From the NCBI GenBank assembly GCA_964484195.1, contig CAZAER010000007.1, forward strand, positions 62,001-126,000: DNA of 64,000 nt. Reading direction: 5' to 3'. Below are positions 33,423-43,168 of the stretch, in pieces. Position numbers and translations under genes: made by a program. This DNA is from JALHOP01 sp964484195. Lineage in GTDB: Bacteria; Myxococcota; XYA12-FULL-58-9; JALHOP01. Position 1 is the first letter of the stretch. Every line of letters starts with the position of its first letter. The notes beneath the pieces are model-generated. The model was not told where the DNA came from, searched no databases, and saw nothing but the letters and a program-made list of their open reading frames with translations.

Positions 33423-34172
33423 ATGTCGGGTCGTGACCTCCTCTACAAACCGCCGGTGCCGCAGATCATCACCGAGGAGGGGAGTGGTACAGGCGCCAAG
33501 AGCCAACAGGGCAAGTACGGCGGCAAGGTCCCCGGCGGGCGCGAGCTCGGTAACGTCGGCGAGAGCATCCGTGCGAAGCTCGAGGCAAAGCTCGCGGACG
33601 CGGGCAACACGACCATCGGCACCCCCGGCCCCGGCGTCGTCCCGGCGTACAAAGCCGAGTACTTCAACCGCGATGTCTCGGGTGTGAATCAGGTCAATCT
33701 GCGCACCCGCGGTGCTGCGGCTCTTCGCGGATCCGAGGGCGCCACCGACCTGCGGAAGATCGTCATCCCGCCGGCCTACGGCATCGAGAACCCCGACCCG
33801 GCAATCATCCGTTCGGCGGTCGACCTCATGGGGCTCGAGCCCGGCACCGCCTACGACCTTGCCAGCATGCTGACGCGCCAGGGCGCCATCGTGCGCAACC
33901 CGAACGTCACCAAAGAAATGATCGAAGCGCGGCTCGCGATGCTGAACGCCATGGTGCAGGCGCGCAAAGCAGCGCTCGCGCGCATGGCCAAACGTCGGGC
34001 CGCCAAAGCGGTCAACAACCGCACGCTCGCTCTCGCACGCAATGCCGATGGTCGGGGCCTCGACAAGGCCATCGATGTCGCGAGTGAAGGCTCGAACCTC
34101 ATCGAAGAGGTGCGCGGCGACGCCGAAGGCATGCACAAGCGCCTCGCCAAGATGCTCGGCATCAAGCGCTAG
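33423..34172 (+). CDS. Hypothetical protein
   Basis: A 249-residue soluble protein with no recognised family. The first 130 residues are Gly/Pro-rich and probably extended (TEEGSGTGAKSQQGKYGG, TIGTPGPGVVPAYKAEYF). Residues 140-249 are helical and basic (ASMLTRQGAIV, MIEARLAMLNAMVQARKAAL, MAKRRAAKAV). It is divergent from nagZ. The TAG stop shares CTAG (34169-34172) with the convergent lipoprotein gene. Confidence 0.6.
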   Translation: MSGRDLLYKPPVPQIITEEGSGTGAKSQQGKYGGKVPGGRELGNVGESIRAKLEAKLADAGNTTIGTPGPGVVPAYKAEYFNRDVSGVNQVNLRTRGAAALRGSEGATDLRKIVIPPAYGIENPDPAIIRSAVDLMGLEPGTAYDLASMLTRQGAIVRNPNVTKEMIEARLAMLNAMVQARKAALARMAKRRAAKAVNNRTLALARNADGRGLDKAIDVASEGSNLIEEVRGDAEGMHKRLAKMLGIKR

Positions 34173-34969
34173 TAAGTACCGAACGCAGAGAACGCGTTGC
34201 CGGTCAGATCGATCGACAACAGGTCGACCGTTGGCAGGGCCTTCCCGTCGAGCCCGAACATCGCCGCCTGCGGAATCGGCGGTACCGGGTGAATGCCCAA
34301 GACGTCGCCTTCGGCGTAGTGGAAGGTGAAAGTGATCGGCGTGCGTACACCCGATCGACTGATGGCCTTGATGAGGTCATCGTCGTAAGTGACCGCCCAG
34401 AGCTCGGCGCTCGCCTGCACGGTCGCGACCTGTCCGCCGATATGGGCGTATTCGGTGCTCGGCCTGCCGGTGACACCGGTCAGTTGCTCCTGCGCGTCGT
34501 AGGTGAACTCGACGTCGGTGCCGTTCGCCACGTCGAGCATCACGAGCTTGCGATTGGCGTAGAGATAACGGCCGAGCTCCTCACCGTTGTAGCTCGCGGT
34601 CGAGAGCAGTCCTTCTTCGTATGCATAGTCGAGACGCGCCCCGTTCATGATGAGCTGCACCGGGTAGGCGTCACGCCACGCGTAGCGCGTCGTGTTTTTG
34701 CCGTCGCTGACGTAAATGAGCCGGCCCTCTCCGTCATAGCGGAACGATAGCGTGTCGCGATCGACGAACGGATCCTCTCGGTGTACCGCCATGAGCAGGT
34801 CGTTTTCGTAGTAGGGCGTGAAAATGCTCTCGATGGGCGGTATGCCCTCGACCCGGCTGATATAGGCAATACGCCGGCTGCGCTCCGGCTCTGGCCCGGC
34901 GTCGTTGCTCGCGCCACAGGCGGCCATGCCGAGCAGCAGCAGGGCGTATGAGAGACGCAGCGGGCGCAT
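34169..34969 (-). CDS. Lipoprotein with RHS/YD-like repeats
   Basis: A 266-residue predicted lipoprotein (lipobox GMAAC, Cys18). The mature part resembles RHS/YD-type beta-repeats: FRYDGEGRLIYVSDGKNTTRYAW, LDYAYEEGLLSTASYNGEELGRYLY and VEFTYDAQEQLTGVTG. There is no toxin tip or core shell signature and the protein is short, so it is more likely a surface beta-structure than an RHS toxin. The start could also be the ATG at 34987. Function unknown. Confidence 0.65.
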   Translation of the reverse strand: MRPLRLSYALLLLGMAACGASNDAGPEPERSRRIAYISRVEGIPPIESIFTPYYENDLLMAVHREDPFVDRDTLSFRYDGEGRLIYVSDGKNTTRYAWRDAYPVQLIMNGARLDYAYEEGLLSTASYNGEELGRYLYANRKLVMLDVANGTDVEFTYDAQEQLTGVTGRPSTEYAHIGGQVATVQASAELWAVTYDDDLIKAISRSGVRTPITFTFHYAEGDVLGIHPVPPIPQAAMFGLDGKALPTVDLLSIDLTGNAFSAFGTY

Positions 34970-35005
34970 CTCTCGATGATACGCCATGCGGACGCGGAGC
35001 GCCGG

Positions 35006-36526
35006 CTAGTTGAGCCGCTCGACCGCCGTCTCGGCGGCTCGCAGAATGTCGCCGCGTTGCTCGACGGCAAGCACGGCCTCGAGGTCGCGTGCCATGAGGC
35101 GATCCGCGTCCATGTGGGGGATCACGGCCCGCAGCGCCTTGTGGGCAGCCGCGGTGCCCGACCCGGCGGTGAGGGGGGCGCGGAAGTCCATGGCTTGCGC
35201 GGCGCACAGCATCTCGACGGCGAGCACGACGCGGGTGTTGCCGACGATCTCGCGCAGCTTGCGGGCCGAGGTCATGCCCATCGAGACGTGATCCTCGCGC
35301 GAGGCGCTGCCGGGGATCGAGTCGACGGAGGCCGGGGTCGCGAGCACCTTGTTCTCGTTGACCAGCGACGCCGCGGTCACTTGGGCGATCATGTAGCCGG
35401 AGTGGATGCCGCTCTCCGGCACCAGGAACGGCGGCAAGCCCGACAGCGAGGGGTTCACGAGCTGCTCGACCCGCCGTTCACTGATGTTGGCGAGCTCGGC
35501 GACCGCTATAGCGACGAAGTCGAGCGCCAACGCCAGCGGTTGGCCGTGGAAATTGCCACCCGAGATGATCTCGTCCTCGGCGGCGAACACCAGCGGGTTG
35601 TCGGTGGCGCTGTTGATCTCGCGCTCGAAGACCTGGCGCGCATAGGTGAGCGCATCGCGGGTGGCGCCGTGGACTTGCGGCATGCAGCGCAGCGAGTAGC
35701 AGTCCTGGGTCTTCTTGGCCTGGCTCGCCGACAGCATGTTGCTGCCGCGGGTGAGGCGGCGCAGGTTCTCGGCGCACAGCGCCTGGCCGGGGTGGGGGCG
35801 CGCCGCTTGGATGCGCGGATCGAAGGCGCTCGCGAGACCAGCCAAGCCCTCGAGAGTCATGGCGCCGGCGATGTCGGCGACCTTGCACGAACGTTCGGCG
35901 GTGAGGATGGCGAGCGAGCCGAGGGCCGCCATCGCCTGCGTACCGTTGACGAGCGAGAGGCCTTCTTTGGCCTCGAGCACGACCGGCTGGAGCCCGACCT
36001 GTTGCAAGGCTTGGGGTGCCGGCATGATGCGACCTTCGAGCTCCACGTCGCCCTCGCCGATCATCGTGAGCGTCAGATGCGCGAGCGGTGCGAGGTCACC
36101 CGAGGCGCCGACCGAGCCCTTCTCGGGGATGACCGGATGCACGCCGCGATTCAGGAGCTCGATGAGCAGCTCGGCGACTTGAACGCGGACGCCGCTGAAA
36201 CCCTCGGAGAGCACCTGGGCGCGCAGCAGCATCATGGCGCGGGTCTCTGCGCGCGATAGCGGACGGCCGACACCGGCGGCGTGCGACAGGATGAGGTTTC
36301 GCTGCAGGGCGCGCAGCTGATCCGGCGGTACTTTGATTTCCGCGAGAGCGCCGAAGCCGGTGGTCACACCGTAGACCGGGGCGCTGCCCGCGGCCTTGCG
36401 CTCGACGATGGCGCGCGATGCCGACATGCGCTGGCGGGCTTCGGAGGAGAGGGCGACTTTGCCGCCTTCTGCGACCTGAGCGACGGATTCGAGGGTGAGC
36501 GGGGCGGCTCCAAGGGCGGTGGACAT
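35006..36526 (-). CDS. hutH: Histidine ammonia-lyase
   Basis: Cytoplasmic lyase that converts histidine to urocanate and ammonia. The 506-residue protein has the MIO-forming Ala-Ser-Gly at 141-143 in GSVGASGDLAPLAH, the catalytic Tyr52 in VYGVTTGFG, and the HAL-type segments QDCYSLRCMPQVHG and GNFHGQPLALALD. ATG start at 36526. No hutU, hutI or hutG is next to it, so the gene stands alone here; a related aromatic lyase activity cannot be ruled out by sequence alone, though the motifs favour histidine. Confidence 0.93.
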   Translation of the reverse strand: MSTALGAAPLTLESVAQVAEGGKVALSSEARQRMSASRAIVERKAAGSAPVYGVTTGFGALAEIKVPPDQLRALQRNLILSHAAGVGRPLSRAETRAMMLLRAQVLSEGFSGVRVQVAELLIELLNRGVHPVIPEKGSVGASGDLAPLAHLTLTMIGEGDVELEGRIMPAPQALQQVGLQPVVLEAKEGLSLVNGTQAMAALGSLAILTAERSCKVADIAGAMTLEGLAGLASAFDPRIQAARPHPGQALCAENLRRLTRGSNMLSASQAKKTQDCYSLRCMPQVHGATRDALTYARQVFEREINSATDNPLVFAAEDEIISGGNFHGQPLALALDFVAIAVAELANISERRVEQLVNPSLSGLPPFLVPESGIHSGYMIAQVTAASLVNENKVLATPASVDSIPGSASREDHVSMGMTSARKLREIVGNTRVVLAVEMLCAAQAMDFRAPLTAGSGTAAAHKALRAVIPHMDADRLMARDLEAVLAVEQRGDILRAAETAVERLN

Positions 36527-36582
36527 GGGCGCGCCATATAGGAACCCTAGCTCTTGCTCGTCAATCGCCTTAGCTTCGGCCC

Positions 36583-37320
36583 ATGCTCGATCTGCACTGC
36601 CACATCTTGCCCGGCATCGACGACGGCGCCCCCGACCTCACGGCGGCTCTCGACATCGCCAGGGCCATGGTGGCGCTGGGCTATACGCACATCGCGCCTT
36701 CACCACACACCGGTGGGGGCGTCGGCGGCGACGTCTCGCCCGCGCTCAACGAGACGACGCGTAGTCAGCTGACCGGGGCGCTGGGTGAGGCCGGTATCCC
36801 GCTCACCCTGGTGGCGAATGCAGAGCATTGCGTCGGGCCGATCCTCTTCGATCGGCTGCCGCAGGGCGCCACGTGTATCGGTCCCACGAGTCGGTGGCTT
36901 TTGGTGGAGCTGCCCTGGGAACGCATCCCCCAGCCCGAACAGCTGCTCTTTCGCTTGCAAACCAAGGGCTACCGCCTGTTGCTCGCCCATCCCGAGCGCT
37001 ACAGCTACGTGGACGTCGACATGGTCGAACGCCTGGTCGAGCGTGGCGTGCGCATGCAGGTCGAGCTGGGAAGCTTCGTCGATGTCTACGGCGATCGGGC
37101 GCGGACGCGGGCCGAAAAGATGGTCGAGAAGGGCTTGGTTCATGTGCTCGCAAGCGATATCCACCGCCCGAAGCAAGTCCTGGAGTGGCTCGGGCAGGCG
37201 TTGAACGCCGTCCGCGACACCTACGGCGAGCAAGCGCTGAGGCGCGCAACCCTAGAGAATCCCAACGCCATCCTGAAGGATGTTACCGCCACGGCTCTCG
37301 AGCCGATGACGTCGTCGTAG
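36583..37320 (+). CDS. CpsB/CapC-like PHP-domain phosphatase
   Basis: A 245-residue metal-dependent PHP protein. Metal ligands appear in DLHCHILPGIDDGAPD, IAPSPHTG, LLAHPERYSYVDVD and LASDIHRP. This layout matches tyrosine-protein phosphatases CpsB/YwqE that act on capsule-polymerisation kinases. No Wzc/CpsD kinase or polysaccharide genes are adjacent, so the substrate is open. ATG at 36583, divergent from hutH; the membrane-protein gene follows after 5 bp. Confidence 0.85.
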   Translation: MLDLHCHILPGIDDGAPDLTAALDIARAMVALGYTHIAPSPHTGGGVGGDVSPALNETTRSQLTGALGEAGIPLTLVANAEHCVGPILFDRLPQGATCIGPTSRWLLVELPWERIPQPEQLLFRLQTKGYRLLLAHPERYSYVDVDMVERLVERGVRMQVELGSFVDVYGDRARTRAEKMVEKGLVHVLASDIHRPKQVLEWLGQALNAVRDTYGEQALRRATLENPNAILKDVTATALEPMTSS

Positions 37321-37325
37321 TCGCC

Positions 37326-38390
37326 ATGACCCAAACCGAGCAGAAGCCGGCCCCCAAGGCAGCGCCCCAGAAGACCTGGACGGGCAAGAACATCCTACGC
37401 TTCGTGCTGAGCCTCGCCGTCAGCGTCGTCTGCCTCTACTTCGTGTTCCGCCACGTCGACTTCAAGCTGATGATGGAGCAGGTCAAGAAGGCCGACCATC
37501 GCTACACCGTGGCGTTCGCTATAGCGACAGCGGCCATCCAGGTGTGCCGTATTTATCGCTGGGACATCCTCATTCGTCCGTTCGCGCGGATCTCGAAGCG
37601 CGCCTTGTTCCGCATCAGCAGCGTCGGCTTCATGCTCATCTTGGCGTTGCCGCTACGTCTCGGCGAGTTCGCGCGGCCCTACATGCTCAAGAAGGAAGCC
37701 GGCGTTTCGATGACCAGTGGTCTCGGCTCCATCGTGGTCGAGCGTGTCGTCGACGGTTTGCTCGTCGTGCTGCTCTTCTTCGCGACGACCTTCTATCTCG
37801 ACTCGCGCTACACGATTCCCACTGCGGTGAAGACGAGCGGCTTCGTGGCCTTCGCCATCTTCGGCGGCGCGGCGTTGGTGATCGTCACGGCGCTGCTCAC
37901 GCACGGCTGGGTGCCTCGGGTCATCGAGCGCATCGGCAATCCCATCTCGCCGAAGCTCACGGCGCGCGCCCTGCAGATGCTTGCTTCGTTCATCGATGGT
38001 CTGCGTTCGCTGCCGAACGCCCGAGCGCTCGCCGCGGTCATTGCCTGGACCGTGATCTACTGGGTGATCAACGGCCTGGGTCTTTACTGGATGATGCGCG
38101 CCTTCGGTTGGCAGGTGCCCATCGCGGCCGGCTTCATGCTCGTGTCCATCATCGTGGTCGGGATCATGATCCCGGCGGGCCCGGGTTTTCTCGGGACCTT
38201 CCACGCTGCGTTGCTCGCAGGCTTGTCGATCTTCGGCATCGGCGAGACCGGCGCCGCGGCGTACGGTCTCGTCGTCTATCCCATCACGGTGGGAATCACC
38301 TGCGCCTTCGGCTTGCCTTATCTATTCGCGGGCAAGGGGACGAAGGTCGCCAGTCAGATCATCGAAGAGAGCAATCTGGAAACGGTCTAG
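37326..38390 (+). CDS. UPF0104 / lysylphosphatidylglycerol-synthase TM-like flippase
   Basis: A 354-residue inner-membrane protein with about eight membrane segments. Family-typical features: an N-terminal segment LRFVLSLAVSVVCLYFVFRHVD, IYRWDILIRPFARIS, LPLRLGEFARPYMLKKEAGVS with the conserved Arg-x-Gly-Glu, and SIVVERVVDGLLVVLLFF. There is no C-terminal aminoacyl-transferase domain, so it is a stand-alone membrane part, probably involved in lipid or glycolipid movement. The start ATG at 37326 lies 5 bp after the PHP gene. The TAG shares CTAG (38387-38390) with the convergent gene. Confidence 0.85.
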   Translation: MTQTEQKPAPKAAPQKTWTGKNILRFVLSLAVSVVCLYFVFRHVDFKLMMEQVKKADHRYTVAFAIATAAIQVCRIYRWDILIRPFARISKRALFRISSVGFMLILALPLRLGEFARPYMLKKEAGVSMTSGLGSIVVERVVDGLLVVLLFFATTFYLDSRYTIPTAVKTSGFVAFAIFGGAALVIVTALLTHGWVPRVIERIGNPISPKLTARALQMLASFIDGLRSLPNARALAAVIAWTVIYWVINGLGLYWMMRAFGWQVPIAAGFMLVSIIVVGIMIPAGPGFLGTFHAALLAGLSIFGIGETGAAAYGLVVYPITVGITCAFGLPYLFAGKGTKVASQIIEESNLETV

Positions 38391-38806
38391 CCGATCCAGG
38401 CTCCGCGGAGGCCTGCGACTGCGGCGACCGCACCGGTCACGAGATTGTGCTTTTGATAGGCGGTCACGTTCAGCCCGCCTTGCGTATTGGGCTCGATGCT
38501 CTCGACCTTGATGCCCGCGCGCTTGAGATCGTTGGTGATGTCTCGGAGCACTGATGGGCTCGTGGCAGCATTCCTGAGGCCGAACTTGCCGCTGAAGCCG
38601 AGTGCGGAGAACTGGTCCTGGTGAAGCTCGACCGCGATGGTGCTCGCGTTTTCGACGCCCCGACCGCCGGCATTCGCGACGCCTTCTTTGACGCTCTTGA
38701 CCATCCCGTCGATGAGGCGGTCGTATTTGAGCTCGTCCGGGCTGCGTTTGCCTTGCGTGGCGGCGATTGCGAGGATTGCGCCGGTTCCCATGTTGATTCC
38801 GCTCAT
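38387..38806 (-). CDS. Hypothetical protein
   Basis: A 139-residue soluble protein with no recognised family. It starts MSGINMGTGAILAIAATQGK, has a Lys/Asp-rich helix (DELKYDRLIDGMVKSVKEG), and a mixed alpha/beta C-terminal half (STIAVELHQDQFSALGFSG, DLKRAGIKVESIEPNTQGG). GAGGAG lies nine bases before the ATG. The stop is shared with the convergent membrane-protein gene in one CTAG. Confidence 0.65.
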   Translation of the reverse strand: MSGINMGTGAILAIAATQGKRSPDELKYDRLIDGMVKSVKEGVANAGGRGVENASTIAVELHQDQFSALGFSGKFGLRNAATSPSVLRDITNDLKRAGIKVESIEPNTQGGLNVTAYQKHNLVTGAVAAVAGLRGAWIG

Positions 38807-38853
38807 GACGTGACTCCTCGGAAACGAATGCAGGGCAGTGCTTCGTTGACTGT

Positions 38854-38874
38854 GTTGCCGGTGTTATCGGCAAC
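38854..38874. other. Perfect inverted repeat between udk and the 38387-38806 gene
   Basis: GTTGCCG, seven bases, CGGCAAC. The arms pair perfectly. It lies after udk and before the next minus-strand gene. It could be a terminator hairpin, though no U-run follows, or an operator. It is not assigned. Confidence 0.35.
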
Positions 38875-38914
38875 CGCCGGCCGCTGGTGCGTAAATCGCT
38901 GACAGCGCGTCAGG

Positions 38915-39544
<630 letters not shown>

Positions 39545-39555
39545 ACTACGCGCGG

Positions 39556-40416
39556 CTAATGCAGCATGGCAATGCGGCTTTTCAGCTCGGTGATGGCTTG
39601 CTCGATGGTGGCGCGCTCCTCGGGGGCTGGCTCGTCGGCGAGGTAGCGCGTGAAGTCGTCGAGAGCCAGGCTGTAGAGATCGAGCTGCATGTGCAAGGCG
39701 CCGCGGTCGCGGTACTCGCTCGAGGCATTCGGGTCGAGCAGCAAGATGCGGTCGATGGCGGCGATGGACTTCTCGGGCTCGCCGGTCCGCGCGTAGACCA
39801 TCTTCAAGTTGGTGAGCATGCGCGTGAGGATCTGCCGATGCGTGGCGGTCGCGAGATACTCGACGCGGAAGGCCGCGTCGTTACCGCCGAGGCTCGCAAA
39901 CAGCTTGCGGCACTCGTCGATCCCCATCAGTCGTGTGGGCTCGAACGGGTCGACGAACCAATCGGGTAGGCGCGACCGGTCGATGCCACCGGCGTAAACC
40001 CCGAGGAGGAAGTGCGCGGGGAAGCCGACACCCACGATGTGCAAACCCGCGGCGCGACCGACTGCCATGTAGACCACCGCAAGGCTTATCGGAATGCCTT
40101 TTTTTCGCGCCAATACTTCGTGAATGAAACTATTCTTGGGGTCGTAGTAACTGCTCTCGTTGCCAATCAGTCCGATATGGCGGTGTAGATAGTCCGCCAA
40201 AACGAGCATAGTTTGATCGGCGCGGGTCACGTTGCCCATGCGCTCGCGCGCCTCTTCTCCCATGCGCGCGAGGGTATCGAGGGTCGCGTCGACGTCGACG
40301 CTGTCGTCGTCCTCGGCGGCGATGAGCACGGCCCCGCGCACCACATCGAGCGCGTCGTCGTGCTCGAGCGCTAGCCGCGCGAAATGCTCGCGCATGAGCC
40401 GCTTGCGCATCGTCAT
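39556..40416 (-). CDS. SirB1-family transglutaminase-like / TPR protein
   Basis: A 286-residue cytoplasmic protein. Residues 60-180 match the SirB1 transglutaminase-like domain (ESSYYDPKNSFIHEVLARK, GIPISLAVVYMAVGRAAGL, GVGFPAHFLLGV). Residues 205-275 form TPR-like helices (ILTRMLTNLKMVYARTGEPEKSIAAIDRILLLDPNASS in pieces). Proteins of this type are often called SirB1; their biochemical role is unclear. I chose the ATG at 40416 with GGCAG upstream. Confidence 0.85.
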   Translation of the reverse strand: MTMRKRLMREHFARLALEHDDALDVVRGAVLIAAEDDDSVDVDATLDTLARMGEEARERMGNVTRADQTMLVLADYLHRHIGLIGNESSYYDPKNSFIHEVLARKKGIPISLAVVYMAVGRAAGLHIVGVGFPAHFLLGVYAGGIDRSRLPDWFVDPFEPTRLMGIDECRKLFASLGGNDAAFRVEYLATATHRQILTRMLTNLKMVYARTGEPEKSIAAIDRILLLDPNASSEYRDRGALHMQLDLYSLALDDFTRYLADEPAPEERATIEQAITELKSRIAMLH

Positions 40417-40441
40417 GCTCGTACTGCCTTTCTCGATGCGC

Positions 40442-42247
40442 CTAGCGGGCCGACACCCCGGACCGAGCTCCATACACTTGCAACGACTCGGCACCGTTAT
40501 AGTAGTGGCTCAAGATGCGGTTGTAAGCCTGGCCGGCTTCGGCGCGACCGATGGCGCCCATCTGACACAGGCCGACGCCATGACCCCAACCGGCGCCGCG
40601 GAACGTTGCGCGCGCGACGTGACCGGCTTCGTCGTGCATGACGTCGAGCGCGAAGGCTCCCGAGCTCAGGTTGTCGAAGAGCTTGCGCACCGGCAGCTCG
40701 AACGCGACGGTGGCGTTTCCGCGATCGCCGACAATGCCGAGCGCCGTGACGCGACCGCCCGGCCCGCGGCCTTGAATCTCCAGGTCGCGCACTTGGCCGA
40801 CACTCGGATAGCTGGCGGTGATCAAGCGCTGGACATCGGCGCCGTCGAAGCTGCGCTCCCAACGGAAGCGGTCGGCGCGCGCTTGGGTCGCGCGTGCACA
40901 ATAGGTCGCGTCCTTCACGCCGAGCCAGATGAGCAGGTCGCCATCGCGGATGCCGCGCATGAAGCGCGCGAGCGCCGAGGTCGCTTCGGTGTCGAAGTCG
41001 GGACGGCCGCGCAGGGCTGGGTCCGGCGAGTTACCCCAGACGACGTCGTTGTCTTCGGTGTGGCCGCCGCAGGTCGACGAGTACACGGTGTCGACCAGCT
41101 TCCCATCGCGGAAGAGCACTTCGCCGCGGGTCGCTTCGACTGCCGCGGTGGCGCGTGGATCGCGCTTCATGAGACCGGCGTAGACCTGGCAGTGCTGCTC
41201 ACTGCAGAGATGAAACGGATCGTCGTGATGACGGCGGCCGAGCTTCGCGAACAGCTGGTTACGGGCGGCGACCGACTGGCTCTTCAAGGCTTCGAGCGGT
41301 GCGCTCGCAAACATCTCCGCGGGCACGACACCAGTGAGGACGCTCTCGGCGCCGAGCACGTTGACCGCCGCGAGATTACCGTCGGGATCGACGACCGCGT
41401 ACACCTCGCCGGCGTAAACCCGGTCTTCGCGGCCCGCCCACGAGTAGCCCTTGGCGTAGTCGACACCCGCGACCTCGATACCACTCTCGTCAGCGCCGGG
41501 GATGAAGCGGACGAAGCTCACGGCGCGGCCGAGCGGAATGCCGTTGATGCGGACGTCGAGCTCGGCCCAGGGATGCTCGGCGAGGCGGGCTTGAATGGTC
41601 GGGCGCTCGCCGAAGCGTTGCACGATGGTCTGCGCGAGTGCTTGCGCTTCCTGGCGCGAGCCCGTCGGGAGCCAGAGGCGCCATTCGCGGTTGTCGATGA
41701 TGCGGCCGGCAAGGCCTAGGGCGGTGCCTTCCTCGATGACGTGCACCTCGCCGACGTCACGTGCTTTCCATTTGGCGACCGCCGCGTCGAGCTCACGCCG
41801 CGCGCCATAAGCGACACCGCCGAGGTCGACGTTGAAGCTACGCTTGGCGGCCTTGGCGCGCTTCACCACCACGGAGACTTCGGTCCCGGCGGTGGCGGTC
41901 GCGCGCTTGAAGACATCCCCCTCGTAGAAATCGATGGTCATGGCACCACGGCCGCGGACCGCGACGGTGTTCTTGCCGCTCGCGATGCCGACGGCGATCA
42001 CCGGCTCGCCGTTCGGAAGGATCGGGATGCGGTCGCTGTAGAGCAGCTCCATGCCGCTCGGAATCGGTGCGACGTCGGTCGACGGCAGCACCGTGGGCTC
42101 GCGCGGAGCGGGTGGCGGAGTCGGCTCTTCGGCCTTGGCGACGGGGACGACGGGGTGAGGCGCCGGCGGCACGTCGTTGGACATCCTCACGTTGGGTCGG
42201 GTGCAGGCGAGGGTGAGGAGCAGGGCGAAGGGCGCCTTACGGATCAT
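40442..42247 (-). CDS. SpoIID/LytB-domain lipoprotein
   Basis: A 601-residue predicted lipoprotein (lipobox TLAC, Cys15). After a Pro-rich spacer and a SPOR-like middle region (WRLWLPTGSRQEAQALAQTI), the C-terminal half is a SpoIID/LytB domain: VVPAEMFASAPLEALKSQSVAARNQL, VYSSTCGGHTEDNDVVWG and GWGHGVGLCQMGAIGRA. SpoIID-type proteins in non-sporulating bacteria are thought to cut glycan strands as lytic transglycosylases. The conserved Glu in PAEMF is the likely catalytic residue. It follows the murein-recycling theme of the region. Confidence 0.88.
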   Translation of the reverse strand: MIRKAPFALLLTLACTRPNVRMSNDVPPAPHPVVPVAKAEEPTPPPAPREPTVLPSTDVAPIPSGMELLYSDRIPILPNGEPVIAVGIASGKNTVAVRGRGAMTIDFYEGDVFKRATATAGTEVSVVVKRAKAAKRSFNVDLGGVAYGARRELDAAVAKWKARDVGEVHVIEEGTALGLAGRIIDNREWRLWLPTGSRQEAQALAQTIVQRFGERPTIQARLAEHPWAELDVRINGIPLGRAVSFVRFIPGADESGIEVAGVDYAKGYSWAGREDRVYAGEVYAVVDPDGNLAAVNVLGAESVLTGVVPAEMFASAPLEALKSQSVAARNQLFAKLGRRHHDDPFHLCSEQHCQVYAGLMKRDPRATAAVEATRGEVLFRDGKLVDTVYSSTCGGHTEDNDVVWGNSPDPALRGRPDFDTEATSALARFMRGIRDGDLLIWLGVKDATYCARATQARADRFRWERSFDGADVQRLITASYPSVGQVRDLEIQGRGPGGRVTALGIVGDRGNATVAFELPVRKLFDNLSSGAFALDVMHDEAGHVARATFRGAGWGHGVGLCQMGAIGRAEAGQAYNRILSHYYNGAESLQVYGARSGVSAR

Positions 42248-42337
42248 GGCGCATTTTACGTTTGCCGAGCGTGATCACGCAAAGTTCAGGTTTGCGTCTT
42301 CGCTGCGAAATCGGCAGATCTGTGGGCAATTCATCCG

Positions 42338-43159
42338 ATGAGCGCCATTGGTAAGAGCTCCGTGCCCCGAACCCGTGTCGTCTCCGACGCGGACGTGACC
42401 GCCTATGCGGACGCGACGGGCGACCGCGTCCGTGATGGGATTGCTCCGCCCATGGTCGTCGTGCTCGCGAGCATCGTCGAAGGCGTCCTGCCCACGGTCG
42501 TGCAGCCGGAGGTCATCGGCGACCCCGACCGGCTGCTACGGCTGTTGCACGGCGAGGAAGAGATCGTCTGGTCGGGCGTCGTCCGCGGCGGCGACAGGCT
42601 CACGACGGTCGCGACGGTCGAAGCCTCCGAGCAAAAGGGTAGTGGTGAGCTCTTGGTGGTCGGCACCCGTATCGTCAATCAGCGTGACGAGGAGGTGGCG
42701 CGGACGCGGTCGAGCCTCATGATCCGCGACGGCAAGCCCACCTCGATCCGCGCGTTGCGCGAAGAGATCGGTGGTCGGCGGGAGCGGACAATCACCGAGA
42801 CCTTCAACGTCAGCTGGCGCGTCGCGGAAGACCAGTCTGATCGCTACGCGCGCGCCTCGGGCGATCACAATCCCATCCACCTCGACGACGTGGTGGCGCG
42901 CAAAGCGGGCCTTCGCGGCCGTATTCTGCACGGCCTGTGCACGATGGCGTTCGCTCAGCGTGCCGTCATCGACGCCCTCGCCGGTGGCGATCCACGGCGT
43001 CTTTCGAGCCTGAAAGTACGCTTCACCAAGCCCGTCTATCCTGGTGATACGTTGACCTGCGCCGGCGGACGGCTCGAAGGCAGCGAGGGTTTCGGTCTGG
43101 AAGTCCGAAATCAGGACGGCTTGGTCGTGTTGCGGGACGCCGTCGCGATGATTCGCTAG
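42338..43159 (+). CDS. MaoC-like double hot-dog protein
   Basis: A 273-residue acyl-CoA hydratase/dehydratase-like protein. The C-terminal hot-dog has the hydratase motif YARASGDHNPIHLDDVVARKAG with Asp and His, then RILHGLCTMAFAQRAVID. The N-terminal hot-dog (VTAYADATGDRV, APPMVVVLASIVEGVLP) lacks the catalytic pair, as in many fused members. It probably hydrates enoyl-CoA thioesters; the substrate is unknown. ATG at 42338. Confidence 0.85.
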   Translation: MSAIGKSSVPRTRVVSDADVTAYADATGDRVRDGIAPPMVVVLASIVEGVLPTVVQPEVIGDPDRLLRLLHGEEEIVWSGVVRGGDRLTTVATVEASEQKGSGELLVVGTRIVNQRDEEVARTRSSLMIRDGKPTSIRALREEIGGRRERTITETFNVSWRVAEDQSDRYARASGDHNPIHLDDVVARKAGLRGRILHGLCTMAFAQRAVIDALAGGDPRRLSSLKVRFTKPVYPGDTLTCAGGRLEGSEGFGLEVRNQDGLVVLRDAVAMIR

Positions 43160-43168
43160 AGACAATTC

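Noticed and set aside
34169..34969. RHS toxin
   Set aside because: Only 266 residues with a few YD-like repeats, a lipobox and no toxin tip or immunity gene.
36583..38390. Capsule biosynthesis locus around the CpsB-like gene
   Set aside because: No glycosyltransferase, Wzx, Wzy or Wzc-like gene is nearby.
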